Source of the DNA: Rhodococcus triatomae BKS 15-14
GTDB lineage: Bacteria > Actinomycetota > Actinomycetes > Mycobacteriales > Mycobacteriaceae
NCBI GenBank assembly: GCA_000341795.1
Contig: AODO01000005.1
Span: 1-64,000 of the forward strand
DNA: 64,000 nucleotides
Direction: 5' to 3'
This document shows, piece by piece, positions 19,749-27,559 of this stretch. A program made the position numbers and the translations under genes. The stretch's first letter is position 1, and every line of letters starts with the position of its first letter. The notes beneath the pieces are model-generated. The model saw only the letters and a program-made list of their open reading frames with translations. It was not told the DNA's origin and did no database searches.

Positions 19749-20729
19749 TCACACGGCCATCGCGCGCGCCAGGCTCGGCCAGGACGTGCGCAGGGCGTTC
19801 TGCCAGTACGGCCAGGTGTGGGTGCCGCCGGGTGTGTAGTCGAAGGTGGCGGGGATACCCAGGTCCTCGAGTCGCTGCTCGAACCCGAGTGTGCAGTGGT
19901 ACGCGGCCGCCTCGAGGGTACCGCCGAGCAGCATGATCACCGGCAGGTCCGGGTCGTCGAAACGCTCGTGCTCACCCATCGCCCCCGTACCGACAGACGA
20001 GTAGACGACCTTGCCGCGCAATGCTTCCGCGTTCGCCATCGGGTCGTGCGCCGCCCAGTCCGGGTCGTCGTCCCTGCCCCACATGTTGTCGGCGTCGCCG
20101 TCGACGTAGCCGACGGACCGGCGCACCATGAAGCGTGCCTCGGGACTCGTGGTGTCGGCGCACCCGCTGTACGAGGCGACGCCGGTGTACAGCTCGGGTT
20201 TGCGGGTGATGAGGTTGAGAGCGGCCGCGCCTCCCATCGACAGCCCCGCGACGGTGTTGACGCCGTTGCCGTCGAATTCGGAGTCGATCAGCGGCGGAAG
20301 CTCCTCGGTCAGGAAGGTCTCCCACTGGTTGACGCCGAGCGCGGGGTCGGGCTTCTGCCAGTCGGTGTAGTAGCTACCGCTGCCGCCGACCGGGAGCACG
20401 ACGTTGACCGGCTTGTCCGCGAAGAAGTCGACGACATCGGTCTGATTGGTCCAGTCGCTCTCCCGGCCGTCGGATTCCTGCCCGCCGCCGACACCGTCCA
20501 GGAGGTACAGCGTCGGGTGTGCGGCGTCGCGGTCGGCCGGGAGCAGCACCTGGACCTGGACGATGCGGCCCATCGCCGGGGAGTCGACGAACACCGCCGC
20601 CCGCCGGTCCGTCAGCATCGTGACGTGGTCGACCGTTGCCGTTGCGGCGTGAGTGCCACCCGCGACCGCGTGCGGGGCGACGAGAGCGGTCGTTGCCACC
20701 GCCAGGGCCGTTGCCGCCAGGATTCTCAT
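19749..20729 (-). CDS. Secreted mycolyltransferase-like esterase (antigen 85 family), copy B
   Basis: Paralogue of the adjacent copy A, sharing 'VDHVTML-DRRAA', 'PTLYLLDG', 'DKPVNVVLPVGG' and 'NMWG'. It has a signal peptide ending near 'PHAVAGG', nucleophile Ser164 in 'GLSMG' and His304 in 'GTHTWPYW', over 326 residues. The genes are separated by 125 bases, so they may be transcribed together from the promoter region before 20729. Role: mycolate transfer in the cell envelope, inferred from family. Confidence 0.88.
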   Translation of the reverse strand: MRILAATALAVATTALVAPHAVAGGTHAATATVDHVTMLTDRRAAVFVDSPAMGRIVQVQVLLPADRDAAHPTLYLLDGVGGGQESDGRESDWTNQTDVVDFFADKPVNVVLPVGGSGSYYTDWQKPDPALGVNQWETFLTEELPPLIDSEFDGNGVNTVAGLSMGGAAALNLITRKPELYTGVASYSGCADTTSPEARFMVRRSVGYVDGDADNMWGRDDDPDWAAHDPMANAEALRGKVVYSSVGTGAMGEHERFDDPDLPVIMLLGGTLEAAAYHCTLGFEQRLEDLGIPATFDYTPGGTHTWPYWQNALRTSWPSLARAMAV

Positions 20730-20879
20730 CGTGTCCGCCTTCGTGGTGCAGCGCGGGACCCGCCCCGGGCGTCATCGTCGTTCGGCACACTCTCGCAGCT
20801 CACAACCCTTATCAGCAAAAGATCTCCAGACGGATCACTGCTACTGTGATGCCACTCACACCATCGGACGAGGTGAATC

Positions 20880-21698
20880 ATGCGCATTCACTACCGGGTT
20901 CGGGTCACCGCCGCGGCACTCGCCGTCGCTGGTTGCGCGGCGCTTGCCAGCGCATGCGTCGAGCCCTCCGAGGCCGCCCCGACCGACCACGTCCTCACCG
21001 GTCCGAGCGTGCCGGTCGGCGACGGAACCGGCCACACCTACGTCACCGTCGCCGACGACGGGACACCCGCCGCGATCGGCATCCGGCTGTCCGCGACCGC
21101 GCTCGACGGCCTCGGAACGGACATGCACGCACCGATGGAGGTGTTCGACCTCGACCTGCCCCCGGATGCACCTCCGACGGTGTTCGAGTCGGTGACGGTC
21201 GACTGGAACCCGCACGGACACGAACCCGCGGGCGTGTTCACCGCGCCGCACTTCGACATGCACTTCTACCTGCTGAATCGAGCCGAGGTGGACGCGATCG
21301 AGCCGACAACGCTCGACTTCGTGCGGCAGGCGTCTACGCTCCCGCCGGGCCGCTACATGCCCGTCGACTACGTTCCGCCGCCCGGGCCGCCCCTGCTACA
21401 GACAGTCCAGCGGATGGGCCTGCACTGGACCGACTCCGCAGACGGGATCGGAGCGCCCGGATACCTCTTCGACCAGGTCCTCCTGGCCGGATCGTGGGAC
21501 GGCGCATTCACCTTCCTCGAGCCGATGATGACCCGCGATTGGATGCTCACCAGGCAGAGCGTCGCGGAGCCGGTGAAACAACCGGAGGCGTACGCGGAGT
21601 CCGGCTACTACCCGACCACCTACACCGTGAACTTCGACGACGACACCTCCGAGTACGTCATCGAGCTCGGCGGAATGACCCTGCGCGAGGCGTCGTGA
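20880..21698 (+). CDS. Secreted lipoprotein, possible DUF5602/TTHB210-like
   Basis: A 272-residue protein with an N-terminal signal and lipobox-like 'ALASAC' (Cys about 26). The mature part contains 'PHFDMHFYLLNRAEVDAI' and 'PPGRYMPVDYVPPPG'. The His-x-x-x-His and Asp pattern resembles small metal- or ligand-binding domains of the DUF5602/TTHB210 type, an assignment I hold loosely. It is divergent from the mycolyltransferase pair across about 150 bases. No catalytic residues can be assigned. Confidence 0.7.
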   Translation: MRIHYRVRVTAAALAVAGCAALASACVEPSEAAPTDHVLTGPSVPVGDGTGHTYVTVADDGTPAAIGIRLSATALDGLGTDMHAPMEVFDLDLPPDAPPTVFESVTVDWNPHGHEPAGVFTAPHFDMHFYLLNRAEVDAIEPTTLDFVRQASTLPPGRYMPVDYVPPPGPPLLQTVQRMGLHWTDSADGIGAPGYLFDQVLLAGSWDGAFTFLEPMMTRDWMLTRQSVAEPVKQPEAYAESGYYPTTYTVNFDDDTSEYVIELGGMTLREAS

Positions 21699-21810
21699 AC
21701 GGGCACCCGAAGCGGCGAACAGGTAACGGTGTCGCCGTTGACGGCCGACGACGCCCCGACACGCCTACAGTCGGTCCGAGTCGTACTTCGTCCGCAAGGA
21801 GAGGACCACG

Positions 21811-22164
21811 ATGAAGCCGATCGCCACACTCGCGGCATCCGCGCTCGTCGCCGCTGCCGTGTTCACCGGGACCGGAACCGCGCTCGCCGAACCGGCCCCG
21901 CCCCCGCCGCCGCCGACGAAACAGCAGGCGCTCGACAACATGCTCGCCGAGCTCGGCGTCGCCTGGGCCCAGGGCGGAGCCGCCGGAACCGCGATCGGTG
22001 CGGTCGTCGGCCTCGGCATCGGCTGCGTGTCGATGTTCCCGGGCAGCCTCGCCGGATGCATCATCGGCGCCCCGACCGGCGCGACGATCGGGGGCCTGAT
22101 CGGCATGGGCAACGGGAACCCGAAGGTGCAGCAGTCGATCGAGACGTACCTGAACACCCCGTAG
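21811..22164 (+). CDS. Small secreted glycine-zipper-like protein
   Basis: A 117-residue protein with a signal peptide cleaved near 'GTALAEP', a short polyproline stretch, then alternating Gly/Ala segments ('GTAIGAVVGLGIGCVSMF', 'GAPTGATIGGLIGMG') like glycine zippers that insert in membranes. Two Cys residues flank the middle. It is preceded by GGAGAGG. Similar small exported proteins are common in mycolate-containing actinobacteria and have no assigned function. Confidence 0.7.
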   Translation: MKPIATLAASALVAAAVFTGTGTALAEPAPPPPPPTKQQALDNMLAELGVAWAQGGAAGTAIGAVVGLGIGCVSMFPGSLAGCIIGAPTGATIGGLIGMGNGNPKVQQSIETYLNTP

Positions 22165-22169
22165 AACGC

Positions 22170-22301
22170 TCAGCCGGCGAGATCGTCCGGCCCGATCGGG
22201 TCGCGCGCCCAATCCTGCGGCGTCACGGCCGAACCGGCTCGAATCCACCGGATCACGACCACACCCGCCAGCGCGACCGCTGTCACCACGAGAATCCTCA
22301 T
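22170..22301 (-). CDS. Small single-span membrane protein downstream of mqo
   Basis: A 43-codon ORF from ATG (22301) to TGA. It encodes a hydrophobic N-terminal helix ('ILVVTAVALAGVVVIRWI') and a short acidic tail with 'DWARDPIGPDDLAG'. It lies 60 bases after mqo on the same strand. The helix plus charged tail makes it plausible as a real small protein, but there is no family evidence. Confidence 0.45.
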   Translation of the reverse strand: MRILVVTAVALAGVVVIRWIRAGSAVTPQDWARDPIGPDDLAG

Positions 22302-22361
22302 GGCGTAAGCATCACACGGTCGACACGCAGCGCACGCGACGGCCGCAGCACGGCAGGTGCG

Positions 22362-23858
22362 TCATCGGTCGCGTGCGGTCTCGAGTCCCAGCGCGAGAGA
22401 GGTCGCGGTGATCGAGTCGTCGACGGTGCCGGAATCCCAGTTCGTCCCGACCGTGTGACCCGGTACGGCTACGGCGACGATCTCCGCCCAGGAGGTGCGC
22501 CATTCGTCCGGGAAGCACTGCCGAAGCAGGTCGAGCATGATCGGAACTGCCGTCGACGCTCCTGGGGACGCTCCGAGGAGACCGGAGATGCTCCCGCCGG
22601 CGCCGACGACGAGCTCGGTTCCCTGATGGAGAATGCCGACGCGGCGGCGGTCGGGGGTGACCAGTTGCGCACGTTGGCCCGCAGGGACGAGCTGCCACTG
22701 GCGCGGGTCTGCCTCGGGGTGGAAGCGACGCAACTTGGCGAACTTCTTCGCGGGGCCGGACGCGAGTTCCGTGACCAGATAGCGCATCAGTGACAGATTC
22801 TGGACGAGGGCCGCCGCGATGACGTGAAGGTTGTGCCAGCGCAGCGTGGCGAAGAAGTCGGTGAGGCGGCCGTTCTTGAGCAGCTTGGTGCTGAAGGTCG
22901 CGTAGGGGCCGAACAGCAGATGCTCCGCCCCGTCGATGAACCGCCTGTCGAGGTGCGGCACGGACATCGGTGGTGCGCCGATCTCGGCCTGCCCGTACAC
23001 CTTCGTCTCGTGGCGGGCGACGATCTCCGGTTCCGAACAGCGGAAGAACGCCGCGCCCACGGGCAGGACGGCGTATCCGCGTACTTCCGGCAGCCGTGCG
23101 CGCTGCAGCAGAGCCAGTGCCATTCCCCCTGCGCCGACGAACACATGACGCCCACGCAGCTCGAAGCTGCCATCGCGCGACTTTCCGCCGACCGCCCACG
23201 TTCCGTCCGGGGATCGGCGCAGCGAGCGCACGTCGTGCTCGAGCAGTACCCGGCCGCCGGCGTCGGTGACGATACGGGTCAGCTCCCGCGTCAGTGCACC
23301 GAAGTCGATGTCCGTTCCATCGCGGTGCCGGGTCGCGGCGATCGGCTCGCCGGGATCCCGCCCCTCGACGATCAGGGGCGCCCATTCACCGACCACGGCG
23401 TGGTCCTCGCTGTACTCCAATCCATCGAACATCGGATCGTTCGCCAAGGTCTCGAATCGCTGTCGGAGGTAGTCGATGTCGCGTCGGCCGAATACCACGT
23501 CCATGTGCGCGGCAGTGTGAATGAAGGCGTTGGGGTCCAGCGCGCCCGTGCGTGCGAGATGGGCCCACCACTGGCGGCTCAGGTGAAACTGCCGGGCGAT
23601 CGTCGACGCCTTGCGTCCGTCTGCCGGGTCCGGCATGTAGTTCAGTTCGCAGAATCCCGAGTGCCCGGTGCCGGCATTGTTCCAGGGTCCACTGCTCTCG
23701 GCGGCCAGGCCGGTTGCCCGTTCCAGCAGCACGATCCGCCAATCCGGCTGAAGGACGGCGAGCATCGATCCCAGGGTGGCGGACATGATGCCGCCGCCGA
23801 TCACGATGACGTCGGCATCCGTGACGGAACCTCGCGAGAGATCGGACGTTTTCCTCAT
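22362..23858 (-). CDS. mqo: Malate:quinone oxidoreductase
   Basis: FAD-dependent peripheral membrane enzyme oxidising malate to oxaloacetate with transfer of electrons to menaquinone. The dinucleotide motif is 'DVIVIGGGIMSATLG' near the N terminus, followed by 'GPWNNAGTGHSGFCELNY', typical of Mqo. At 498 residues from the ATG at 23858 it matches the family (about 500). It is divergent from a LysR-type gene that probably regulates it. Confidence 0.93.
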   Translation of the reverse strand: MRKTSDLSRGSVTDADVIVIGGGIMSATLGSMLAVLQPDWRIVLLERATGLAAESSGPWNNAGTGHSGFCELNYMPDPADGRKASTIARQFHLSRQWWAHLARTGALDPNAFIHTAAHMDVVFGRRDIDYLRQRFETLANDPMFDGLEYSEDHAVVGEWAPLIVEGRDPGEPIAATRHRDGTDIDFGALTRELTRIVTDAGGRVLLEHDVRSLRRSPDGTWAVGGKSRDGSFELRGRHVFVGAGGMALALLQRARLPEVRGYAVLPVGAAFFRCSEPEIVARHETKVYGQAEIGAPPMSVPHLDRRFIDGAEHLLFGPYATFSTKLLKNGRLTDFFATLRWHNLHVIAAALVQNLSLMRYLVTELASGPAKKFAKLRRFHPEADPRQWQLVPAGQRAQLVTPDRRRVGILHQGTELVVGAGGSISGLLGASPGASTAVPIMLDLLRQCFPDEWRTSWAEIVAVAVPGHTVGTNWDSGTVDDSITATSLALGLETARDR

Positions 23859-23951
23859 GTGGCACGCTCCCGGGTCAGAGGGTCGGTTCACCCAGGATTC
23901 GCGCTTAAAATCGATCCGTCCAATGAATGAATGCGCAGATACGATCCGAAT

Positions 23952-24836
23952 ATGAATCAATGGTCGAGCCGGCTGGCGCCACAACTGCGTGTTCTGGTCG
24001 AACTGGCCGCCCATGAGGGCCACATGACCCACGCCGCAGCGGAACTGCGCATGCCGCAGTCGTCGATGAGTCGCCGCATTCACGCCCTGGAGAAGGAACT
24101 GGGCATCCCCCTGCTCATTCACGACGGACGGGTCGTGCGCCTCACCGCTGCCGCACAGCGCCTCGCGCTGCACCTGCGTGAGCCGCTACGGCAACTGGAT
24201 CTGGTGATCGACGAAGTGACCGGAGATGCCGACCCCGACCACGGGACAGTGCGTTTCGGCTTTCCGCTGACCATGGGGACGGGACGCGTCCCCGATCTGC
24301 TCGCGCAGTTCCGACGCCGCCATCCCGGTATCCGAGTGCTCCTCAAGCAAGCGCACGGCTCGGCACTCGGCGCAGACCTGCTCGCGGGCGCCCTCGATCT
24401 GGCGATCGTCATTCCCGCACCCGTACGACTCAGGCACGCCCGGATCGGGACTCAACGCATCCAGGTCGTGGTGCCCGACGGACATCGACTCGCAGACGCG
24501 CGGCATCCACGACTCGCCGATCTCGCCGGCGAGACGTTCATCGCCAACCCGCCCAGCTACAACCTCCGACAGCTGACCGAGGCCTGGTGTAATGACGCCG
24601 GCTTCACCCCGGACGTCGCGTTCGAGGTCACCGAGTTCGCGACGATCCGCGAATTGATCAGCCGCGGGCTCGGAATCGCATTGCTCCCACACGACGAGCG
24701 TCCGACTCCAGGGTTGACCGAGTTACCCTTGGCCGGAGAACAATTCAGCAGGGACATCGCACTCGCGTGGAGTGCCGCCATCGAAGCACCCCCGACACGA
24801 CGCCTCAGCGGCTTTCTTCTCGAACACTTCGATTGA
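23952..24836 (+). CDS. LysR-type transcriptional regulator
   Basis: N-terminal winged helix ('HMTHAAAELRMPQSSMSRRI' is the recognition region) followed by a periplasmic-binding-like effector domain, about 294 residues. I prefer the ATG at 23952 ('MNQWSSRLAP'); an upstream ATG at 23931 adds seven residues. Divergence from mqo across 93 bases is the classic LysR arrangement, suggesting control of malate oxidation. The effector is unknown. Confidence 0.9.
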   Translation: MNQWSSRLAPQLRVLVELAAHEGHMTHAAAELRMPQSSMSRRIHALEKELGIPLLIHDGRVVRLTAAAQRLALHLREPLRQLDLVIDEVTGDADPDHGTVRFGFPLTMGTGRVPDLLAQFRRRHPGIRVLLKQAHGSALGADLLAGALDLAIVIPAPVRLRHARIGTQRIQVVVPDGHRLADARHPRLADLAGETFIANPPSYNLRQLTEAWCNDAGFTPDVAFEVTEFATIRELISRGLGIALLPHDERPTPGLTELPLAGEQFSRDIALAWSAAIEAPPTRRLSGFLLEHFD

Positions 24837-24918
24837 CGCGGCTCCGGTGCGGTGAGCCGAATCGGCGAGGAATCACGTCGGACCGACCACGAGACGCGAT
24901 CGATCACAGGGGAATCAC

Positions 24919-25179
24919 GTGGCGACAGTAGTGAAGTTCACCGGACGACGGCATCCGTTTCGGGCGCTGCACACCGTCGCGATCACGGTTTCCACACCGC
25001 GGCACGCGGTACAACCCGCCGTTGGACGGTGGACGGGGCACAGAAGTGGCGAAACCGCATGTCGGGAGTTCTTCGAGCCGGCGCGCCGTCTGTACCTCGC
25101 GGCCGGGTTCGTCGAGTGCGCGCCCTTCGGGGACTACTCGAACGACCCGAACAGCACCTTCATGACCGTCACGCTGTGA
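24919..25179 (+). pseudogene. GNAT acetyltransferase C-terminal remnant
   Basis: The last 35 residues of this 86-codon ORF ('ARRLYLAAGFVECAPFGDY' and 'DPNSTFMTVTL') are the C-terminal strand and acetyl-CoA fold end of a GNAT N-acetyltransferase. The preceding 50 residues do not resemble a GNAT core and lack the R-x-x-G-x-G/A motif. The gene is therefore probably a degraded or rearranged remnant rather than a working enzyme. Confidence 0.6.
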
Positions 25180-25247
25180 AGCGTTCTTCCAGAACGCGTT
25201 TCACACCCGGTCGTCGAGGAAGGTCGCGGCAATCACCGTTCGGGACA

Positions 25248-25289
25248 ACGGAACCCGCACCATGCCGGGACGCAGGGTGCGGGTTCCGT
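25248..25289. terminator. Hairpin between GNAT remnant and DUF1648 gene
   Basis: A 14-bp perfect inverted repeat (25248-25261 with 25276-25289, ACGGAACCCGCACC and its complement) in the convergent gap. It is probably a bidirectional terminator. The rest of 25180-25383 shows no clear gene. Confidence 0.55.
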
Positions 25290-25383
25290 GATCGATCGTG
25301 CGCCAGATCGGTCCGTCGGGTCGTGGTGGCGACCCGGTACCCACCAACTCGACCGCGATGGTGAATCCGGTCGGGTGCCGCAG

Positions 25384-26379
25384 TCAGACGCGGCCACGGG
25401 CGGCGAGGCTGTTGAGCACCGCCGCGGCCTGGTCGGCCCCGTCGACCGTGACGGTGAACCGCGACCCGTCGCCTCGGGTGACCTCCAGCGCAGGGCCCGG
25501 CCGGGCGATCAGCCCGACACCACGCGGACCGACCCGGTAGCCGTAGCCGCCGAACCCGTTGAGCACCTTGACGGTGACCGCGCGCGCCTCGGCGACCTCG
25601 TCGAGAGGGATGTGGACGGGCCTGACCGGGAAGACGCCGCGCGCGGACAGCCCACGCTGATCGACGACGACGCGGACCGGGGCGAGAACGAGCGCCATCA
25701 CGGCACCCGAGATCGCGGCGACCACGAGCAGCAGGATCGCCGAGCCCGCCCCGACCGCCGTCAGTGCGACCACGACCGCGATCGGGACCACGCCGACGAG
25801 GACGCCGAACCACCGCGGCATCGACGCCGATCCCGACCATGCGACCCGCTCCCCGCCCTCGAGCGGGATGCGTGCGGCGTCGACGCCGGGCGCGGTGCTC
25901 GCCAGGGCCGGCCCGGGTGACGGCATGCTCAGGTGGGCGAGCACGGCCGCGACGGCTGCGATCGCCGCGCCGACGACGATCCACCAGCCGGGCACGGTGA
26001 CGGACGAGGCGTCGGCGACGCCGCGCTGCGGTATCGCCAACAGCGCCGGCAGCACGGCCAGGAAGGAGCCGATGCCGGAGGCGAGGACGACGCCCATTCG
26101 GGCGGCCCGCAGGTCACGCCGCGTGATCAGCACCAGGATCGTCACCAGCAGCGCGGCGGTCGCGGGACCCAGGAGCACGGTCGCGCGCGCCGCGGCCTGC
26201 GAGGCGAACCCGTCGGCACTGCCGCCGAGCGTGAAGTGCACGGCCATCGGATCCGGCAGGTCTGCGGCCCACGTGGCGAACAGCACCAGCGCGATCGCGG
26301 CGAGCACCACCGGCGCCGACAGCGCCGCGACCAGCGCACGGACCCATGACACCTGCGGCACCACGGTCTGTTCGGTCAT
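25384..26379 (-). CDS. DUF1648-domain membrane protein
   Basis: A 331-residue protein with several transmembrane helices (about residues 13-35, 68-88, 96-115 and 132-150, then two more near 190-235). The region 'LPDPMAVHFTLGGSADGFAS' is the DUF1648 motif. A soluble C-terminal part follows ('GYRVGPRGVGLIARPG'). It is coupled by ATGA overlap to the upstream GntR/YtrA-type regulator, a common pairing in Gram-positives. Function is unknown; an envelope-stress or transport-linked role is only inferred. Confidence 0.82.
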   Translation of the reverse strand: MTEQTVVPQVSWVRALVAALSAPVVLAAIALVLFATWAADLPDPMAVHFTLGGSADGFASQAAARATVLLGPATAALLVTILVLITRRDLRAARMGVVLASGIGSFLAVLPALLAIPQRGVADASSVTVPGWWIVVGAAIAAVAAVLAHLSMPSPGPALASTAPGVDAARIPLEGGERVAWSGSASMPRWFGVLVGVVPIAVVVALTAVGAGSAILLLVVAAISGAVMALVLAPVRVVVDQRGLSARGVFPVRPVHIPLDEVAEARAVTVKVLNGFGGYGYRVGPRGVGLIARPGPALEVTRGDGSRFTVTVDGADQAAAVLNSLAARGRV

Positions 26380-26732
26380 GTCATCTCCTTCTTCACGAGG
26401 GTCACCAGTTCCGCCGCACTCAGTCCGACGCGACGCGCCTCGGCGACGACGTCGCGAACCGCCTCCTGGAGCCGGCTGCGTCCGCCGGCGTCGGCCGCGA
26501 CCACCGCGCCGCGGCCACGCCGCAGTTCGATCAGCCCCTCGTCACGCAGCTGCTGGTATCCCCGCAGCACCGTGTGCACGTTCAGGTCGAGGGATTCGGC
26601 CAACTCCCGAGCGCCGGGCAGCCGGTCCCCGGGGCCGACCGTGCCGTCGGCGAGGGCGCGCCGCACGCTCGCCGCAACCTGTTCGAAGAGCGGCGTCGGC
26701 GAGGCGGGGTCGATTCGAATGAGCACAAACAC
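26376..26732 (-). CDS. GntR-family regulator, YtrA type
   Basis: A 118-residue short GntR protein: winged helix ('LFEQVAASVRRALADG', 'LAESLDLNVHTVLRGYQQLR') with only a brief C-terminal helix tail, as in the YtrA subfamily. It starts with GTG at 26732 and its stop overlaps the next gene's ATG. A clean palindrome at 26739-26761 sits immediately upstream and should be its own operator, giving autoregulation of this two-gene operon. Confidence 0.9.
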   Translation of the reverse strand: MFVLIRIDPASPTPLFEQVAASVRRALADGTVGPGDRLPGARELAESLDLNVHTVLRGYQQLRDEGLIELRRGRGAVVAADAGGRSRLQEAVRDVVAEARRVGLSAAELVTLVKKEMT

Positions 26733-26738
26733 ATCCTA

Positions 26739-26761
26739 TTGTTCTAGTTCCATTAGAACAA
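26739..26761. promoter_or_regulatory. GntR/YtrA operator palindrome
   Basis: Perfect 8-bp arms TTGTTCTA (26739-26746) and TAGAACAA (26754-26761) separated by 7 bases, seven bases from the GntR start codon. It is notably AT-rich for this genome. Confidence 0.75.
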
Positions 26762-26877
26762 GTTGCCCGCGCGACGGACCCGTTCGACGACGACCTCGAG
26801 CAGCGGGGAATGCCCTCGAGGAGACTCGTTCGCCGGGAAGGTGCACCAGTGGCAGGCTGCGTCCGGAGCTGCGCACG

Positions 26878-26915
26878 AAAATGGCCTCCCACCTGCAACA
26901 ACAGGTGAGAGGCCA
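26878..26915 (-). terminator. Intrinsic terminator of tRNA-Ser(TGA)
   Basis: A 14-bp stem with one G-U pair (26882-26895 with 26902-26915) followed on the minus strand by four T's. It begins right after the tRNA 3' end. The ACCTG/CAGGT heart of the stem matches the terminator of tRNA-Ser(CGA). Confidence 0.85.
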
Positions 26916-26916
26916 C

Positions 26917-27004
26917 TGGCGGAAGCGGAGGGATTTGAACCCCCGTTGGTGTTACCCAAGCTCGCTTTCAAGGCGAGTGCATTCGGCCGCTCTGCCACGC
27001 TTCC
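26917..27004 (-). tRNA. tRNA-Ser(TGA)
   Basis: Class II tRNA with acceptor GGAAGCG/CGCTTCC, a long variable arm and encoded CCA. The anticodon loop CTTGAAA gives TGA, reading UCA and, with modification, other UCN codons. Confidence 0.95.
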
Positions 27005-27055
27005 GTGGCGAATCCTAGCCGCCCGGGGCGAGCCCGGCCCAATTCGGCGTGCGCG

Positions 27056-27550
27056 TCAGACGGTCGGGCGAGCGTCGAGGGCGGCGTCGACCTTCTCGAA
27101 CACGGACGCGACGGCAGCGAGCTCGTTGTCGTCGAGTTGGTCGATCAGGTAACTGCGAACCCCGCGGACATGGGTCGGTGCCGCCTCCGCGAGCTTCTGC
27201 CTGCCGAACGGGGTGATGAACGCGAGTACACCACGTCCGTCCTCCACACACGTGCTGCGCGAAACCAGGTCCTCCGACTCCATGCGGCGGATCTGATGGG
27301 TCAACCTGCTGCGGGACGAAAGGATTCCGTCGGCGAGTTCACTCATCCGGACCGACCCGTCGGGCGACTCGGACAGCATGACGAGGATGCGGTAGTCGGC
27401 GAGCGAAATGCCGTGCAGGGACTGCAACTCCCGGTTGAGCACCTCCATCAGGCGTTGGCTGCCCTCGATGAATCCGCGCCAGGCCCGCATCTCCGCGTCG
27501 TCGAGCCACCGCGGAGCCGTACCCGTCGCCTGTGCGATCTCTGATTCCAC
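27056..27550 (-). CDS. MarR-family regulator
   Basis: A 164-residue protein with a central winged helix: 'GISLADYRILVMLSESPDG', recognition region 'LADGILSSRSRLTHQIRRME' and wing 'STCVEDGRGVLAFIT'. It contains Cys in the wing strand, a place where some MarR proteins sense oxidants, though that is speculation. It lies 9 bases after the lactate-oxidase-type gene on the same strand, so it is probably its co-transcribed regulator. Confidence 0.9.
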   Translation of the reverse strand: MESEIAQATGTAPRWLDDAEMRAWRGFIEGSQRLMEVLNRELQSLHGISLADYRILVMLSESPDGSVRMSELADGILSSRSRLTHQIRRMESEDLVSRSTCVEDGRGVLAFITPFGRQKLAEAAPTHVRGVRSYLIDQLDDNELAAVASVFEKVDAALDARPTV

Positions 27551-27559
27551 GTCGTCAGT

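Noticed and set aside
25180-25383. Minus-strand open stretch of about 60 codons with reasonable composition
   Set aside because: No start codon context or family match, and it covers a perfect hairpin that is better read as a terminator.
10114-27004. tRNA-linked integration site for a mobile element
   Set aside because: None of the four tRNAs has a nearby integrase or a repeated 3' tRNA end.
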